Below, in pieces: positions 44,717 to 58,535 of a stretch of 64,000 nucleotides of DNA. The notes beneath the pieces were generated by a model. That model saw only the letters and a list, made by a program, of their open reading frames with translations, was not told the origin of the DNA and made no database searches. The DNA is from Tetrapyrgos nigripes (Eukaryota > Basidiomycota > Agaricomycetes > Agaricales > Campanellaceae), in contig JAACJM010000017.1 of assembly GCA_013368315.1 (NCBI GenBank), positions 62,001 to 126,000 of the forward strand, written 5' to 3'. Numbering within the stretch: position 1 is the first letter of the stretch; each line of letters opens with the position of its first letter. The position numbers were made by a program, and so were the translations under genes.

Positions 44717-45708
44717 ATGGTTCGCGGTCGTAAACGAGATGCAACTGCCCCTCTCACTCGTTCACTGGTCCTTCAACGGGATTATCGCGCTCGCAAGGCT
44801 CAGTACGTTGCAGATCTCGAGGCAAAGGTTCGCAGATATGCGGAGCAGAATGAGAAACTCCTGAAGGAAGTGGAAGATCTCCGGAAAGAATTGTACAGGC
44901 GAGAAGGGTTGGTTTATGAGGCTGATGCTGGCAAGGTGAGTTTCCTTGAGCTGTCACGATGAACCTCAACCGAATTCTTGAACCCAAGGCCCGTGCTCTC
45001 GCCTCAGTCCTCAACCACTTGTCTCTCGCCTCTACGTCAATCCAACATTTCCAAGACAAAATCTTCAAGTCGCAGCATAGCGACACCCATATTAAGCACG
45101 ATCGTTCCGCCCCCAATAGTCCCGCCAGTTTATTGCACACAGTCTCCGCACCGAGCGGTTCATCTATAGCATCTACCTCCTCCGTCCCTTCCTCCTCGCG
45201 TTCTAGCACTGATCCAAGTCCCGAAAATCAACCTTTCGAGTTGATGCCAGTTGCCTCCATCAGCCACCCTCCAACATCCAACCATTCACCTCTCTCCACA
45301 CCTGAAGAGCTTTCACGCTCACCCTCTCAGCACTCGGACAGCTACAGTCCTGATGAAGGGCCGTACTGGGGAAATCCGAACAGCCGCATGAGTGTCTCGG
45401 AAGAGGATGGCCAGGTATTTCACGCTGTCGGCTTAGTGGACGATACAGCACCTCCAATACCTTTGCCTCATCCACAACAATATCACTCAGAAGCCATACA
45501 TCGTTCGAACGGACGATATATGTCTGGACAGTCTAGCATTAGGACGACGACGACGCATTCACAACAGCTCTTTCCGCCACTGGAACCGAACAACCTTCCT
45601 CCTTTACCCCAATCCGCCATGTTAGGGCCTCCTGATATGATGAGGCATGCTTCGGCCAATCGTTACATGATGCACCATCCAGATCCTCGTTCTTCTACTT
45701 GGAATTAG
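44717..45708 (+). CDS. bZIP transcription factor
   Basis: Exons 44717-44935 and 44989-45708 (53-nt intron) encode 312 residues. Residues about 4-65 form a bZIP: a basic region VRGRKRDATAPLTRSLVLQR then DYRARKAQYVADLEAKVRRY, followed by a leucine zipper with heptad L positions (LEAKV...NEKLLKEVEDLRKELYRRE). The classical N-x-x-A-A-x-x-x-R basic motif is altered (QRDYRARKA), as in several fungal bZIPs. The rest is Ser/Pro/His-rich and probably disordered, with activation- or phosphorylation-type stretches (SPLSTPEELSRSPSQHSDS). The intron falls immediately after the zipper. Target genes cannot be inferred from the sequence. Confidence 0.85.
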
Positions 45709-48599
45709 TTTGCATCACAGAAATTCTTGTTTCTGGGACCTTTCAGCGTATGTAGCAACAGCTGTATTTTATTCAAGTATAATCCGGTAATTTTGAGGAT
45801 GTACATATGTACTGCATATTTCAATATCCTCGCTTTCGTGTTTATAACTTCATAACACAGTACACTGTCCGGTGTTCAGCTTTTTACGCTCCAAATTAGG
45901 AATTCATGGGCCATGGCCTGCAGGGGCCGGTACGAGCAATGGCTCTGCTAATCATGATGCGGCCGTTGGCTGTTGAATAACTCTTTGCCTTGAACAATTT
46001 CAAACAGGTTCCATGGCTATACATAAGACAAGTTTTTCAGGAAGATCTACGCTAACCCACGTTGCCACAACGCCAATCATTGGTAATCCCATTCTCCGCC
46101 CCCACGTGGCTCCTCGTGATTTACCTTCAGAGATCGTCCGTAGTCTCGCGTAGCCAGACTGACGATATACGCTTGACACTCTTCGTGTGCGTATATGTAT
46201 GTAGTCTGGTTCCAAAGTAGAGGGCTGTGTAACGCGACTTTGATGATGAGCTAATCATTTTGGAGGAAAACAGCTGGAGAGAGCGCTTTGCCGGTCAAAT
46301 CCGGCAATTGTCCAGCGGCCTCGCGATCTGACCCTAAGTCACAATCGCTTCCTCTTTATCTTCCTACGCCAATTTTTGGGCTCACAGCAACTCAGTTAAT
46401 CTTTACAAGCCTCCTGGAGAACTTTCTTGGTATTTTCGTGAGGATCTGCAGGAAAAAAGGGCCGAAAACGTGATTACGTCATCTTAAAAGCCGCGTTACA
46501 CAGCCCTATAAGAAAGACACAGGACTAAGATCGTCCGTATCATGGCAGGGATCAAATATTCTCCGATCCGAGTCAGTTGGCCGCAGCACCTTTTTTTAGC
46601 GAAAGATTTTCTCAGCAATGGCCTGCGCTGCCGCACCTTTCTTTCAAGGTAACGTATGCTAGTACTGTACGTGTATATAATCGTCCTGGTACGTTACACG
46701 GATTGTATGACTGGTCAGCACCATGCCATGTGTACGCGTCTGGACTACTGCCTTACGCAGTTTCGAGGTCCGACGAACGATACTGTACTTACTTGCTTGT
46801 ACGGTACACGGTGGCGTGGCGCTCCCGTCTCCGAAAGAAGTCGTAGGGTAAATACATGCAGCCCTGCCAGTGGCGACAGTTGTGATGACTAGGGTCCTCA
46901 GCCAACTGACTTCCATTGTTAATAATAACTTGAATGATTCAAGCCTAAAGAAAAGGGTCGACAGTCTACCAGGAATCATGTATTCTCCACATTTCATCCT
47001 CCCTGTATCCTTTTAATTATAAATTATCTACATACCTTCTTCTGCTAATCTCAAGCCCCTGACGCGGTCAATTGGTCGTCTGGAGAGATTTTATACCCAT
47101 GCTGCTTTCTCACTGACCAATGGCAACTCTAGTGTCATGCTCTCAGCTCCCCTTGGTACTAGTCGCAGGGTCAGGAGGTAGTGGCGATTGAATAATAACC
47201 GCCATCATCGGGGAAGTCACGGTGGTTAGAGGCTCAGCGCTCAGGCTGAGGATACAGGAACGCCTCCACCCTCCCCCATCCCTTTTCCGCCTTCATCAGC
47301 ACCCGATCCGCTTTTTTTTGCGCAGCAGAAGGAACTCCTAGGAACCAGCGCTACGGCGACCATGACGAGCAAGATGACCGAGACAGCTGTAATTACCGAT
47401 CATTTTCTTGTCTGCTTGCCAGTCATTTCTCCGGGAGCCACAGTTGCTGCCGGTAGCCGTAGTGTCTAGGTAGTGTTGAACAGCTCAGTCAAGTCATGGT
47501 AACGTCAAGAGTCTTTGGAGGAAATCCCACCGCTTTTCGAGGTAAACTCTGATCGAGGGAATAATCTCCTCGCCCTAAGGCGTCGTTCTCGAGGATCTCG
47601 ATCTCTTGGAGTGACTCCAAGTCAGTTCAAATTCCAGCTTGATTGTAGGTCATCCCCATTGGAGGAGATAGTAGTAGATGAACTGCCTGCTCCTGTCCGT
47701 TGCTAGAATGATGCCCTTTGTAAGCAATGTCTGTCTGTGTCCTTGCTACAGCGCTCACATTGAAATAGAATCTCTATCCGTTCTCCATAGCGTCAATCTC
47801 TGACCTTGAAATCCCACACATCGACGGTCTATTTGTTGTTCCTCGAGGTTGGGATTGAATTTCGTTTGCCTCGTAAATCAGAAGCAATACTATGTAGTAC
47901 TGAGATGTCTATGCCTGTCTATGCACCATGTATTCTTGAAGATATTGTTAGTAGCGAGGTTCGTTGAGAAATTGGTCTAGAATGAATGAATGAGTATAGA
48001 AGCATAATCGGTCCACCGTACCGCTGGGCCTAGCACTTTTGTAGCCGTTACACCCGAGATCTGTGAAAACTTAAAGACTCGATCTGCTTGCCACGATGGC
48101 ATGGTGAGAGATGGTGAGAGATGGTGAGCAAACTGACATCGTGGCAAGCATATCTATGAATTCGAACAGAGCAAACAACACATCTGAATCTTGCCTGGGT
48201 TTATCTGTGGATACCTATATTCTATGAATTATAGTACCTCGCAACATTTGGTTCCCCGAATGAGCGCCGTAGCAGATATCAAGAATGATTACACTTTAGA
48301 TTAAAGAGAAAAATGGTAGTACATGAGTAATCGATGCATGAGAGTAGGTGGAAGCAACTGGTTTAGCTGAATACAGAATTAGAGACTTCATGAACAAAGT
48401 TCGGCAGGATCGGAGTCTGGAAAAGGAATGGTACAGAGTCGTATGCAGTGATATGCAACGGCGCAGCCGGTATGAATGACAATGGGTATGATAAACGACA
48501 GCGGCAGAAAACGACTTGATCGGCGGATGAAGGAAATAACGTCAAGAAAACATAAGCAAGAAAATAATGGGGTCAGATGAGGGAAAGGGGTGCACGACG
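45709..48599. other. Long intergenic region (2.9 kb) with one stem-loop
   Basis: No gene could be supported on either strand. Open frames (46000-46215, 46577-46846, 46659-46997, 47515-47706) lack splice continuity and family resemblance. A perfect 14-bp inverted repeat lies at 48085-48150. The right end is the 3' flank of the histidine-kinase gene. Confidence 0.5.
48085..48150. repeat. 14-bp perfect stem with a loop of triplicated 10-mers
   Basis: TGCTTGCCACGATG (48085-48098) pairs exactly with 48137-48150. The 38-nt loop contains three tandem copies of ATGGTGAG(AG). Confidence 0.75.
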
Positions 48600-51500
48600 T
48601 CAAGGCATATGCATAACATCTTTATGTGAAACTCTACCGGTTGATCGTAGAAGCGGATTTTTGGCAGCCGTACTACGTTCTCCGGCCAGTTTGTTAATGG
48701 CATTAAGAAGGTCAGCCCGACGCAGAGGCTCTGTTGAAAGGGATAGTAAGAAAAAGGAATGAATGGATGAGAAAACTACGCACTGGTGATGTGATCGTCC
48801 ATTCCTGCTTGCAAACACCGTTCACGGTCACCAATCACTGAAAGAGACATGAGCCGCCTGACAACGCAAATCAAACAGTACTACTCACTAGCATGAGCTG
48901 TTAGCGCAATGATTGGTACTGGTGGTAACCCATTATGCATCTCATATGCTCGTATCAGTTCTGTCGCTTCCATACCACCCATGAACGGCATTGAAACGTC
49001 CATCTGGAAACACTTGTCAGCTATGTCCTTCAGGAAAGTAAGCAAAAGCGGAACTCACCAATATAATGTCAAATGGTCTGGACATTAATATCCTCTTCTT
49101 ATAACTCTCGACAGCCATGTGCCCGTTCTCCGCAATCTCGACCGAGTGACCATACTTCTCCAAAATCTTGACCGCCAGCTTCTGGTTCACCAAGTTATCC
49201 TCTGCCAATAGTATGTCATACACAACGTCAGTGGGTGCTGACACTGGACTGACGGTATTGGACTCCAGCGCGGTGATGAGTGCAGAGGCCAAGTCTTGAG
49301 CCGATATAGGCGTTGTGACTTGCAAAGAGATACTATTGTCGAGGCACCACTTCACTGAGTCCGAACGACACGAGTAATTGCTTGGAGGCGGTTTCGACGA
49401 TGATTTTGTAACAGTGAAGGGATAGCTGGTAGGAGAGCTATGCTTGTATGGATGTGGTGTCGCTGGCGAGTGCGGGGGAGAAGACGAAGTTCGCGGGAAA
49501 TAGTAGCCAGAGCTTGTTCGAGGTGCAGAAGGGGTGAGAAGGACGATAGGAATGTATCTTAGATGCTCAAACTCGCGGACTTGCTCGGTCTGGAATGATA
49601 AATGAACAAAGGCAGTAATCAGTAAGTAACACGTCTACAAAACCAAAAAAAAACGGATACTCACGACAATGAGAGAGTCCACCACTATGGTATCTATATG
49701 CGGACATTTATCTTTGTCTGCCAGGGACGCTACGTCATGGACCACGAATGGTTTCAAACCTAATTCTCTAATGCGGTGGACAACGCCAGTCTGATCGTGA
49801 AGAGAATCTACAAAGAGAATCGTGCGCTTGGCGAACGAGGACATCTTCGATAGCGTTGATTCTAGTGACGACTGGGAAATTTGGGAGTTGATAGTGAAGA
49901 AGAAGCGACTGCCTTTCTGTATTTCCGACTCAACCCACATATTGCCTTGCATGAGCGAGACGAGTCTCTTGGAAATGGATAGACCGAGACCTGTACCACC
50001 ATATTCCTACACATAGGATTAAAAATAGGTATCGATGAAATGAAGGCAGAAAGCTCACTCTCGTCGTGCTTCCGTCAGCCTGACAGAACGTGTCAAAGAT
50101 CAAGTTGAGCTTGTCCTTGGCAATGCCAATACCGGTATCGCTAACGCAGAACTCCAGAGTGACGTTCTGATCATCACATGCCAGCAACCTGCAGCTCAGA
50201 GCGACGTGTCCCTTCATGAGCGGTAGTTTGCTTGGGGTGAACTTGATAGCGTTGCCGACAAGGTTAGTGATGACTTGACGTAGACGAAGGGAATCGCCGA
50301 TGAGCTGATCAGGGATGTCGGTCTCGATATCATACGTAAGGTCCAAGTTATTCTGGGAGGCACGGACAACGAGTGTCTTGAGAATACCAAAGACGGTTTG
50401 ACGCAGTGAATAGGAGACGGCTTCCATGGTCATACGACCGGCTTCAACTACATCTGATGTTAGGAGACAGAACGATCACGATGACGACGACCCACTCTTT
50501 GAGATATCCAAGATGTCATCAATAATCAGCAACAGTGATCTCGCCAAGCTATGGACCAATAGAAGAGACTCTCGTTGTGACCTATTCAAGTCACTGTCAA
50601 GAGTCAATTCTGTCATACCAATGATACCGTTCATCGGTGTACTGCGAGCCCAAAAATTAGCAACCAAGACACACGAGAACGGGGAAAAGGACGTACCGAA
50701 TCTCATGAGACATGTTTGCCAAGAACTCGGACTTAGATCTGTTGGCCAACTCGGCAGCTTCACGGGCGGCGGTGTTCTTCTGGATACTGTCTCGCAAGTT
50801 GAAGACCTGGAGGAACCATAACAAGCTAAGCGAAAGACGGAAAACAATGAAGTAATATGAAATATACCATGTTATTAATTTGTGTCTTCAACGAGTCCAT
50901 CTCTCCCGAAGCCTCCACAGTAATAAATCGGGTGAAATCTCCATCCATAGCAGCAGCACTGATCTGAGCAAAGCCACGGACTTGCGTTGTCAAATTGCCG
51001 GCCATAGTGTTAACGGACAATCTGTAGTTGAAGACTAGTTAGACCGACAATGTAGACATGAAATGTACAAGAGAACTCACGTAATCTCTTGCCAAATACC
51101 CTGTACGTTGCCTACTTCAGCTTGGACACCAAGTTTGCCTTCAGTTCCGACTTCTCGAGCAACCTTCTTGACTTCGATAGCGAAGATGGACAATTGGTCA
51201 ATCATGTCGTTTATAGTGTTGACCAGATTTAACATCTCTCCGGAAACTGACACTCCAACGATCTTCTGGGTCAAGTCTCCGCGAGCGACAGCAGTCTACG
51301 ATATGGCAAAGTCAGCATATACCCAGGTAGGAACAGTGACAGTGATAACATTGTATACTCACAGTAGCAACAGCAATCGTTCGCACTTGCAGGGTCAAGT
51401 TCTTGGCCATAACATTCACGTTGTCTGTCAAAGCCTTCCATGTCCCAGCAACGTTGGCGACCAAGGCTTGGCCTCCCAATTTACCCTCAGTACCAACTTC

Positions 51501-54500
51501 ACGAGCGACTCGAGTAACCTGCGATACACGTAGTAGCAGTAGGTCAAAGGATAGAATGGACCAGGCAGCACGCGATGAGCCGCAGGAATGCCGGCCAGTG
51601 GTACGAAGAGACCAGGAAAGACAATTAGAGGACAAAGTATAGTGCAGAAGTCGGTCGCAGCAAGAAAGACGGGTAGAAGTTAAGAATAAAACCAATGAGC
51701 CCATTTGCCTCATAAGACAAAAAAGCAAAGCACCCACTTCGTCGGCGAACACACTCAAACTCTCGGTCATCTCGTTGACTGTCTCCTTCAACTCGAGAAT
51801 CTCTCCCTTCACGTTAACGGTGATCTTCTTGGTCAAGTCACCGTTAGCGACGGCCTTGGTAACCTATATTACAGAAAAGGATTTCATCGTTAGCACCTCA
51901 ATGCAGATAGCAAGGGGCACACTGCTCATCACTCACCTCGGCGATACTTCTGACTTGGTTGGTCAAATTCATGGCCATCAGATTGACATTATCGGTCAAC
52001 ATCTTCCATTCGCCTTGCACGTCAGCGACGAAAGCTTGACCACCCAAGATACCCTCTGTGCCGACTTCCAATGATACACGAGTGACTTCCGAGGCTAATG
52101 TGGACAGTTGAACGACCATGGAGTTGACCTGTAGAAGATGCATAAGACGCGAAGCACTGGTAAACCGAGAACGACACTCACAGTCATCTTCAGATCCAAC
52201 ATCTCTCCTTGAACATCCACCTCAACAAACTTGCTCAAGTTACCTTGGGCGACGGCTTTCGTGACCTCAGAGATGGACCTGACTTGGTTGGTCAAGTTCA
52301 AGGCCATTTTCTATTGAGATGAAAAAGAAGGTTAGTGTTGAACCATATAAGCAAAGTCAATAACGAGGAGGGTTAAACACTCACGTTAACGTTCCTAGTC
52401 AAATCAGCCCACGTTCCCTGGACGCCTTCAACCTTAGCTTGACCACCCAAAATACCCTGAGTTCCGACTTCCAATGCGACACGCGTTACTTCAGAAGCGA
52501 AGGCTCCGAGTTGATCCACCATGTTGTTGACAGTTGTCTTGAGCGTGGCCATTTCACCTGGGGGTGAAGTTAACATGATGGAAAGGCCAGAGGTAGGAAT
52601 TGGTACACTCACCTTCGACTTGGATCTCAATTTTCTGGGTCAAGTCACCTTTGGCGACCGCGGTTGTGACAATAGCAATAGATCGAACTTGGTCAGTGAG
52701 TGATGAACACATTCGATTGACCTAGAACGTGAACATCGTCATTCAAAAGAATACAACTTGGAAGAAATTTTAAGATACTCACATTCCGAACCAACTCCCA
52801 CCAAACACCTTCAACATCAGGTACATTTGCTTGACCACCCAATTTGCCCTGACTACCGACCTCCATCGTCACCCTGGTCACTTCAGCAGCTAGCGCCCTT
52901 AACCGAACAACCATTCCATTGACCGTGTTCTTGAGATCGAGGATTTCGCCGCTGAAAAAGGAGACACAAGGGTCAGCATCACAATAACGGGGGAAAAAAC
53001 CAAAATGAAGAAACCGAGCAAACTCACCTAGCATCGACTTCAATCTGTTTGGACAAATCGCCCAAAGCGACGGCCTTCGTCACCTTTGCGATACTCCTCA
53101 CTTGATTCGTCAAATTGGCAGCCAACTTGTTTACGACGCCCGTCAATTCACGCCAGGTACCTTCGACATCAAGGACAAGCGCTTGACCACCCAATTTGCC
53201 TTCGGTACCGACTTCTTGTGATACTCGGGTAACTTCCTTAGCGAACTGACCGAGTTTGTCCACCTATAGAGTCAGAATAGAAGAATGGGTTAGGAACGAA
53301 GTAAAGAGACGCAAGCTGGAGACTAACCATGGTATTGATGACATCTTTCAGGGTCGTCATCACCATTCCCTCAACAGGCACGGTAATCTTTTGGGAAAGG
53401 TCTCCATCTGCGACAGCCTTGCAAACACGGGCAACTTCCTTGACCTAAAAGAAGAATAGTTAGCTTCAGGGATGAAAAAGATTAACAGAACCCTGAAGAC
53501 CCACCTGTTGCTTTAGCAATCTCAGCTCTTCCACCGCACTCAAACCACTCTCCTGCGCTGCCATCGCCAATGCTCCATTACTCGCAACAACAAACGGACT
53601 CCCGTCATCCGAATCATAATCCAACAAACCCTGCGTCACTGCGTGATCGAAACCATTCTCGCTATGGATACCGTGGCGTGCATCGACAGCACCAGTGCTG
53701 GCTCTTCGCCTCCTTCCAGTTGACGTTTCAGAGTAAGTCGCGAGTGTGACCATCGTCCAGCATTTCGGGCAAACAGCACATCCTTCCTGAAAAGCAGGGA
53801 ACAGTGGGTAGGCTTTGTAGCCCTGAGTATCCTCCGAAAGAAGAGCTGTACCGCGGTCAGCGTTCACGGCGGAAGGAGCACTGTATGGTTTGCCTTGGCC
53901 TGGAAACATGAGCTTAGCGTTTGCTCTCCGGTCAAAGATTTTCTCGCGGGCTTCTCTAGAGAGATCTGGAGCGAGACCGTCCAGGTTGATGTGAAGACCC
54001 GCACCAGTGGGTTTATCGTCGCCTGTAAATTGTTCATCGATGATACCGTTGGAAGCTCCATTTATGTGCACGTTGACGGTGTCGTCGGAGGGAGGAGAGG
54101 GTGTCGAGGAACCGGAGCTTCCAGCACGCTTGGCTCGTTCTTCCAAAGCACTAGACATGCCTCGATGTGACCGCCTGGTGGACTTGCCATTGGGAGAGGA
54201 GACTGCTCCACGGATTCGACGAGTCACATTGAAGGAAAATGCAGGCAGCGGGTAAAGGAGAGAAGTAAAGCATAATTCGTAAACAATAAGTAATAGTGAA
54301 ATCGAAGCTTTTACTCACTACCATTGGATCTCGTCTGGGACTTGAGAGATAACGGTGAGCCTGCTGAGCCCATAGAGGATGGTGGCGACATTTCGTACTC
54401 GCCCATATATCCGTCCATAGTCCTGTTTACGGACTTTGCTGCATTCCTTTGAGAATCCTGCTGTGATTGCGAAAACTGATGCCACATTCCACGCTGCTCC

Positions 54501-54874
54501 TGCGTCCTCTTTCGCCTAGATTCGTGGTCCCTCCGAAATTTGTCAACTTGCGTCTCTGCGACCTCGATTCTCCGAGCGATAACAGGCAGAGTTCTGAGGA
54601 TACTCTCCGTATACCAATCCGTCGGCCCTGTATACGGAAGTATGTTGAAGTGCTTGGCCGCCGGAGTTGTAAAGAGACTGAGTAAGCGGTCGAGGTGCTC
54701 GAGGAATGGAAGGTGGTCGATCTTTGCCTTGGGAGAGGGAGTTGTGGGAGGAGTGAAGTAGTGTGTTTCGGAAGATGAGGATAGGTCTTCTGCATACGGC
54801 GCTGTCGATGCCATAGGCGGTGTCGTTGATGAAATGCTCGCCATGGCGGGCTGGCCTGCTGAGGCCATCGTCAT
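48600..54874 (-). CDS. NIK1: Group III hybrid histidine kinase (Nik1/Os-1 type osmosensor)
   Basis: Many exons; the first two are 54874-54319 and 54202-53505. After a ~400-residue polar N-terminus come seven HAMP modules of ~90 residues (starting near 53454 and running to about 50870), each with a KAVA.GDL(S/T)(Q/K)KI core and [12 protein letters not shown] linker. HisKA follows with the H-box MSHEIRTPMNG (His codon at 50705-50707), then ATPase boxes [29 protein letters not shown] and [12 protein letters not shown] receiver follows with [11 protein letters not shown], the phospho-acceptor Asp in [10 protein letters not shown] (48998-49000) and ITKPLRR (Lys codon split by the last intron). No transmembrane helix, so cytosolic. 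The family acts upstream of the HOG MAP-kinase pathway through a phosphorelay and is the target pathway of phenylpyrrole and dicarboximide fungicides. The start at 54874 is chosen from adjacent Met codons (54922, 54874, 54868). Confidence 0.97.
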
Positions 54875-56384
54875 CGTATTAGATAAATCTGATTTGAAAA
54901 TTGCGTCACAGAGGATAAGCACTACTCCGAGAACAAAGCGTCGTCGTGGTCGTGATGTATGTCGCCGTCGTCGTCGGGAACGACGAGCAGAGGGTGTATG
55001 GAGGAAGAGGAAGGGAGAGAGGTCGAGCAGCCAACCAATGCAAACTTGTCCCTTGCGCTACACAAAAGAATTACATACTCCAGTCTAGACTCCAATGCCG
55101 AGCTTCCGCCGCGCCACTTTCCGGTCAGAAATCCACGTGCTCGGATGCTTTTTATGAAAACTCTTTAAATTTACCTCCGGGACAGGCCCGAAACCCGCCT
55201 GTAGAAACCAATCAGTTTGCGATTCCGTCTACAACGACCCGAAGGATTTGCTCCACCGCCATCACAGAGACTCCAACAATTATTAGGATCGCATTCCCGA
55301 AGCGTTGAAACGTCACTGAACGTCTCAGACCACGATGGAACGGTAAAAACAGTATTCAAATTGCGCTTTGCAATTTGGAGATTAACAAGAGTGATCCGAC
55401 TGCTCCAATGGCTGCATACCCTGGAACGAGGCTTTTATGACATGGCTACAAAGACAGGTCTTGTCACTGCCCTATTTTTTGTCGCAGTATGTCTGCTGAC
55501 CTCCAGAGCAACTCCGACTAAGGTTCAGAATCCTTGCCGGTCGATGTCCAAGAAGATTCCGGACCCAATTACCGCTTCAGTACATAAGCGGACTTTTCAA
55601 GCAGGCACATAAGCTTCATGAATGGATCAGAAAGGTGGAAGGATGGAATGTACACAACTTTGCTAGTCGCACTAGTCAAGTGCTAATCTTGATTCTATTC
55701 TACTAGGCACATTTCGCCACAAAGCTCTCGAGGTTGCTATTCTAGTTCTGCATTGTAACGTGTGCACCTCGAGGCTTTCCTGCTACACATCTGTCCATCT
55801 ACTCACTTATCTATTGGGGATGGAAAAGAGCCAAGTTGGAAACCGAAGATCAATATTGTTGGCTCTCACAGTGACTTCCGAGCGGAAGCTCGTATGTACT
55901 AAGAACATCCCCAATCTCAGTGGCTCTGCCTCAAGGTATTCATTCACATACATAGCTTTAGTGCTCAAAACCATCGTCTACATCGTCTCCCTTCGGAACA
56001 CTTTGCTCTAGTAAGGATGGATGGATTTCATTCAATCCCTACCAGTTCCGCAGCCGTACATGTCAAGTACATATACAGCGCTAGTACTCGTATAAGTATT
56101 CATCGTTTTTCACTTGGATAACACCCAACTGAGAAACATAGGCTGAAATCGATCTGTACAAGATCCGAATCAAAGTTAAGGAGGTCTGAAACCAGTAGCA
56201 TCAGATTGGAAGCAGTTTAGGTTCTGAGCTTGCGGCACCGATAAGCAGACGGCCACTCCGAGCGGATATCCAAACACACTCACGTGCATATTCCCACACT
56301 CATCATCGCGATCGACCTTCTCGACGCTGACCACCTCCAACCTTACTACCCGTCGTACACGACGTCCACCACGAGTACGCCAAA
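54875..56384. other. Divergent promoter region between histidine kinase and cyclophilin genes
   Basis: About 1.5 kb shared by two divergently transcribed genes. Short open frames (for example 55217-55612) have no recognisable domain. No TATA-like element was convincing on either side. Confidence 0.5.
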
Positions 56385-58535
56385 ATGTCCTCAACACCAT
56401 CCACTGCCCGCCCCATCGTCTTTATGGACATCAACATTGGCGAAACACCTGCTGGAAGAATGAAGATGGAGCTTTTTAGTGATATTGTGCCCAAGTGAGT
56501 GAGTCGAGTTTATAAGATTGTTACTTTGCGAAAGGAAAGATAAGCTAATCGGGTTTCGTTTGGCTTTCTTTTTCTTTTTTGACGTTTGTCTTCCATTCTT
56601 GCTGTTATACTTCGCCTCTATACATGCAATTACAATTACGCGTCTCATCTGGCCTGGTCTGATATCGACACGACTACCACTGCGCACTACGTATCACACA
56701 GAACTGCCGAAAACTTCAGACAACTATGTACAGGAGAGTACAGGTGAGCATACATAATACCCTACCGCTTTATCGATATACGATGCTCATGTCGAAGATA
56801 GAGTCAACTCTCGTCCTCAAGGTTACAAAAACGCGACTTTTCACAGGTGTGTACTACTGTATTCTGCAGGGTCTGCTCTATGAGCTAACAAACGAGCCTA
56901 CGCCCCTAATCACACAGAGTGTAAGCCTACTTCCAGCATAGCTCCTGCCTTGACCAAAATCTGACTGAACTTAGTGTTCCCAACTTTATGTGTCAGGGTA
57001 CGTACGTCTTCCTTGTTCTTCATCCTTCGCTCTTCTTTCTTTCAGCTTCTATCTTTACCCTCTAACCCTCTTCGTTTGCTTGCCATTCTATAACAGGCGG
57101 TGACTTTCTCAAAGGTGACGGAACGGGTACATTCTCAATATACGGTGACAAATTTCCTGTACGTACCTCTGCCTTTTGTCTTTTGTCTTTCGCTTTTTGC
57201 TTGTCGTCTTCAATCTATACTAACGCTGATGTTGACATCGATAAATTTATTCCATTTAATCCTTTATGACAGGACGAAAACTTTCAAATGAAACACACTG
57301 GACCTGGTTTATTGTCAATGGTGAGTATGAGTATGAGTTTGAGTGTTGGTCTGTGTCTCGTGCCTCTACGTGCCTTTTCCCTTCAAGTTCTTCTTTATTT
57401 TCCCTCCTCTTTCTCTCTTAGCCTCTCTTTTGCCTTTCTCTTGTCCGCTTGTTTACGTCTATTCTCTTTCCCCTGCATTACACTCCTCTCCTCTTCTTTC
57501 TTCTATTCTCCGCATTTCACACTTCACTCTTTGATGCTCTCTTCTTCGCTTCATCATATATGTGCGTGAGTGCGGGGATGCAAAGTGCAAAGCTTCTTCG
57601 GTTCATGCTATACGCTATACCCTCAACCTAACCTATAACAGTCTAGGGTATAGTCGAAATAAAGCAAGGCCCCAATTTCTTTCCATTCTCCCGGTGCTCC
57701 GCCCGAGATTCGCGGCTCAACTGCTGCTGCTGCTGTAGCAGCGCATAGGCTGCATGGCTCTCCTCTACCTTGTCTCTTCTCTTCTCGTCCTGTGTTTCCT
57801 CCTCTTACTGTCTTGCTCCTACTCTCTTCTTTGGATTCGGACGAATAACTGCATCCTTTACCTTTCCCCTTTACCTCTTATCTCTTACCTCTACTTCAGT
57901 GCCATCCTTCCTTCTTTCCTTCATTCAATAATTCACCTCGATGCTTCGATGTATGGGTTGGATTTGCTCTAAAAACGCAACTCGTTTTCTATCTTTGAAG
58001 TAAAGGGTCGAGGTCGAGATTAAGGTCTGATCATCTGCCTGCCAGTACTGGGCGACTTTACGCTACACATATATCCTTCTACCAATTTCGTCACATTTCC
58101 TCCTTCCCTCCGATCCTTCCATGTAATGTTCCCTTCCTCACTGACTCTCTCTTTCTCTCCTTCCCTCCCATCCTCTTCCTAGGCAAACTCAGGACCCAAC
58201 ACTAATGGATGCCAAGTATGCATGCACCCAAGCTCTGCGCTAATGTTATGGCTCATGGACTAACTGCTGTCTTTAACGTCTTTTCTTCACAGTTCTTCGT
58301 AACCACCGCACCCTGCGATTTCCTCGACGGCAAACACGTCGTCTTTGGCAAGGTGATCGATGGAATGCTTACTCTTCGTAAAATTGAAAACGTCCCTACT
58401 GGAGCGAATAATCGACCGAAATTAGTGGTTAAAATTGTTGGTGAGTTTTTTTGGTCTGGTTTGGTTCTAAGCCTTGTGACATACACAACATACTGACTTG
58501 TTTGTCTTGTCCTTTTAGAATGCGGAGAGATGTAG
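56385..58535 (+). CDS. CypH-type cyclophilin (peptidyl-prolyl cis-trans isomerase)
   Basis: Nine exons (56385-56494, 56702-56743, 56802-56846, 56975-56997, 57097-57158, 57273-57320, 58183-58215, 58293-58440, 58519-58535) encode 175 residues, the size of human PPIH. It has [78 protein letters not shown] and the CGEM end. Active-site residues typical of the fold are present (Phe and Gln of FMCQGGDF, Phe-Phe-x-Thr, the Trp/His position as His in DGKHVVFG). Members of this type catalyse prolyl isomerisation and associate with U4/U6 snRNP proteins. It has one 23-nt exon, one 17-nt last exon and one 862-nt intron (57321-58182). No signal peptide. Confidence 0.95.

Noticed and set aside
48102..48129. 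Short regular repeats considered as a CRISPR-like array
   Set aside because: Only three contiguous 10-mers without spacers, in a eukaryotic genome.
45709..48599. Search for tRNA or rRNA genes in gene-free regions
   Set aside because: No cloverleaf with paired acceptor, T-arm GGTTC(R)A and anticodon stem could be assembled by eye here or in the other large gaps.
55217..55612. Open frame between kinase and cyclophilin genes
   Set aside because: No recognisable domain, signal peptide or splice-supported continuation; it lies in a divergent promoter region.
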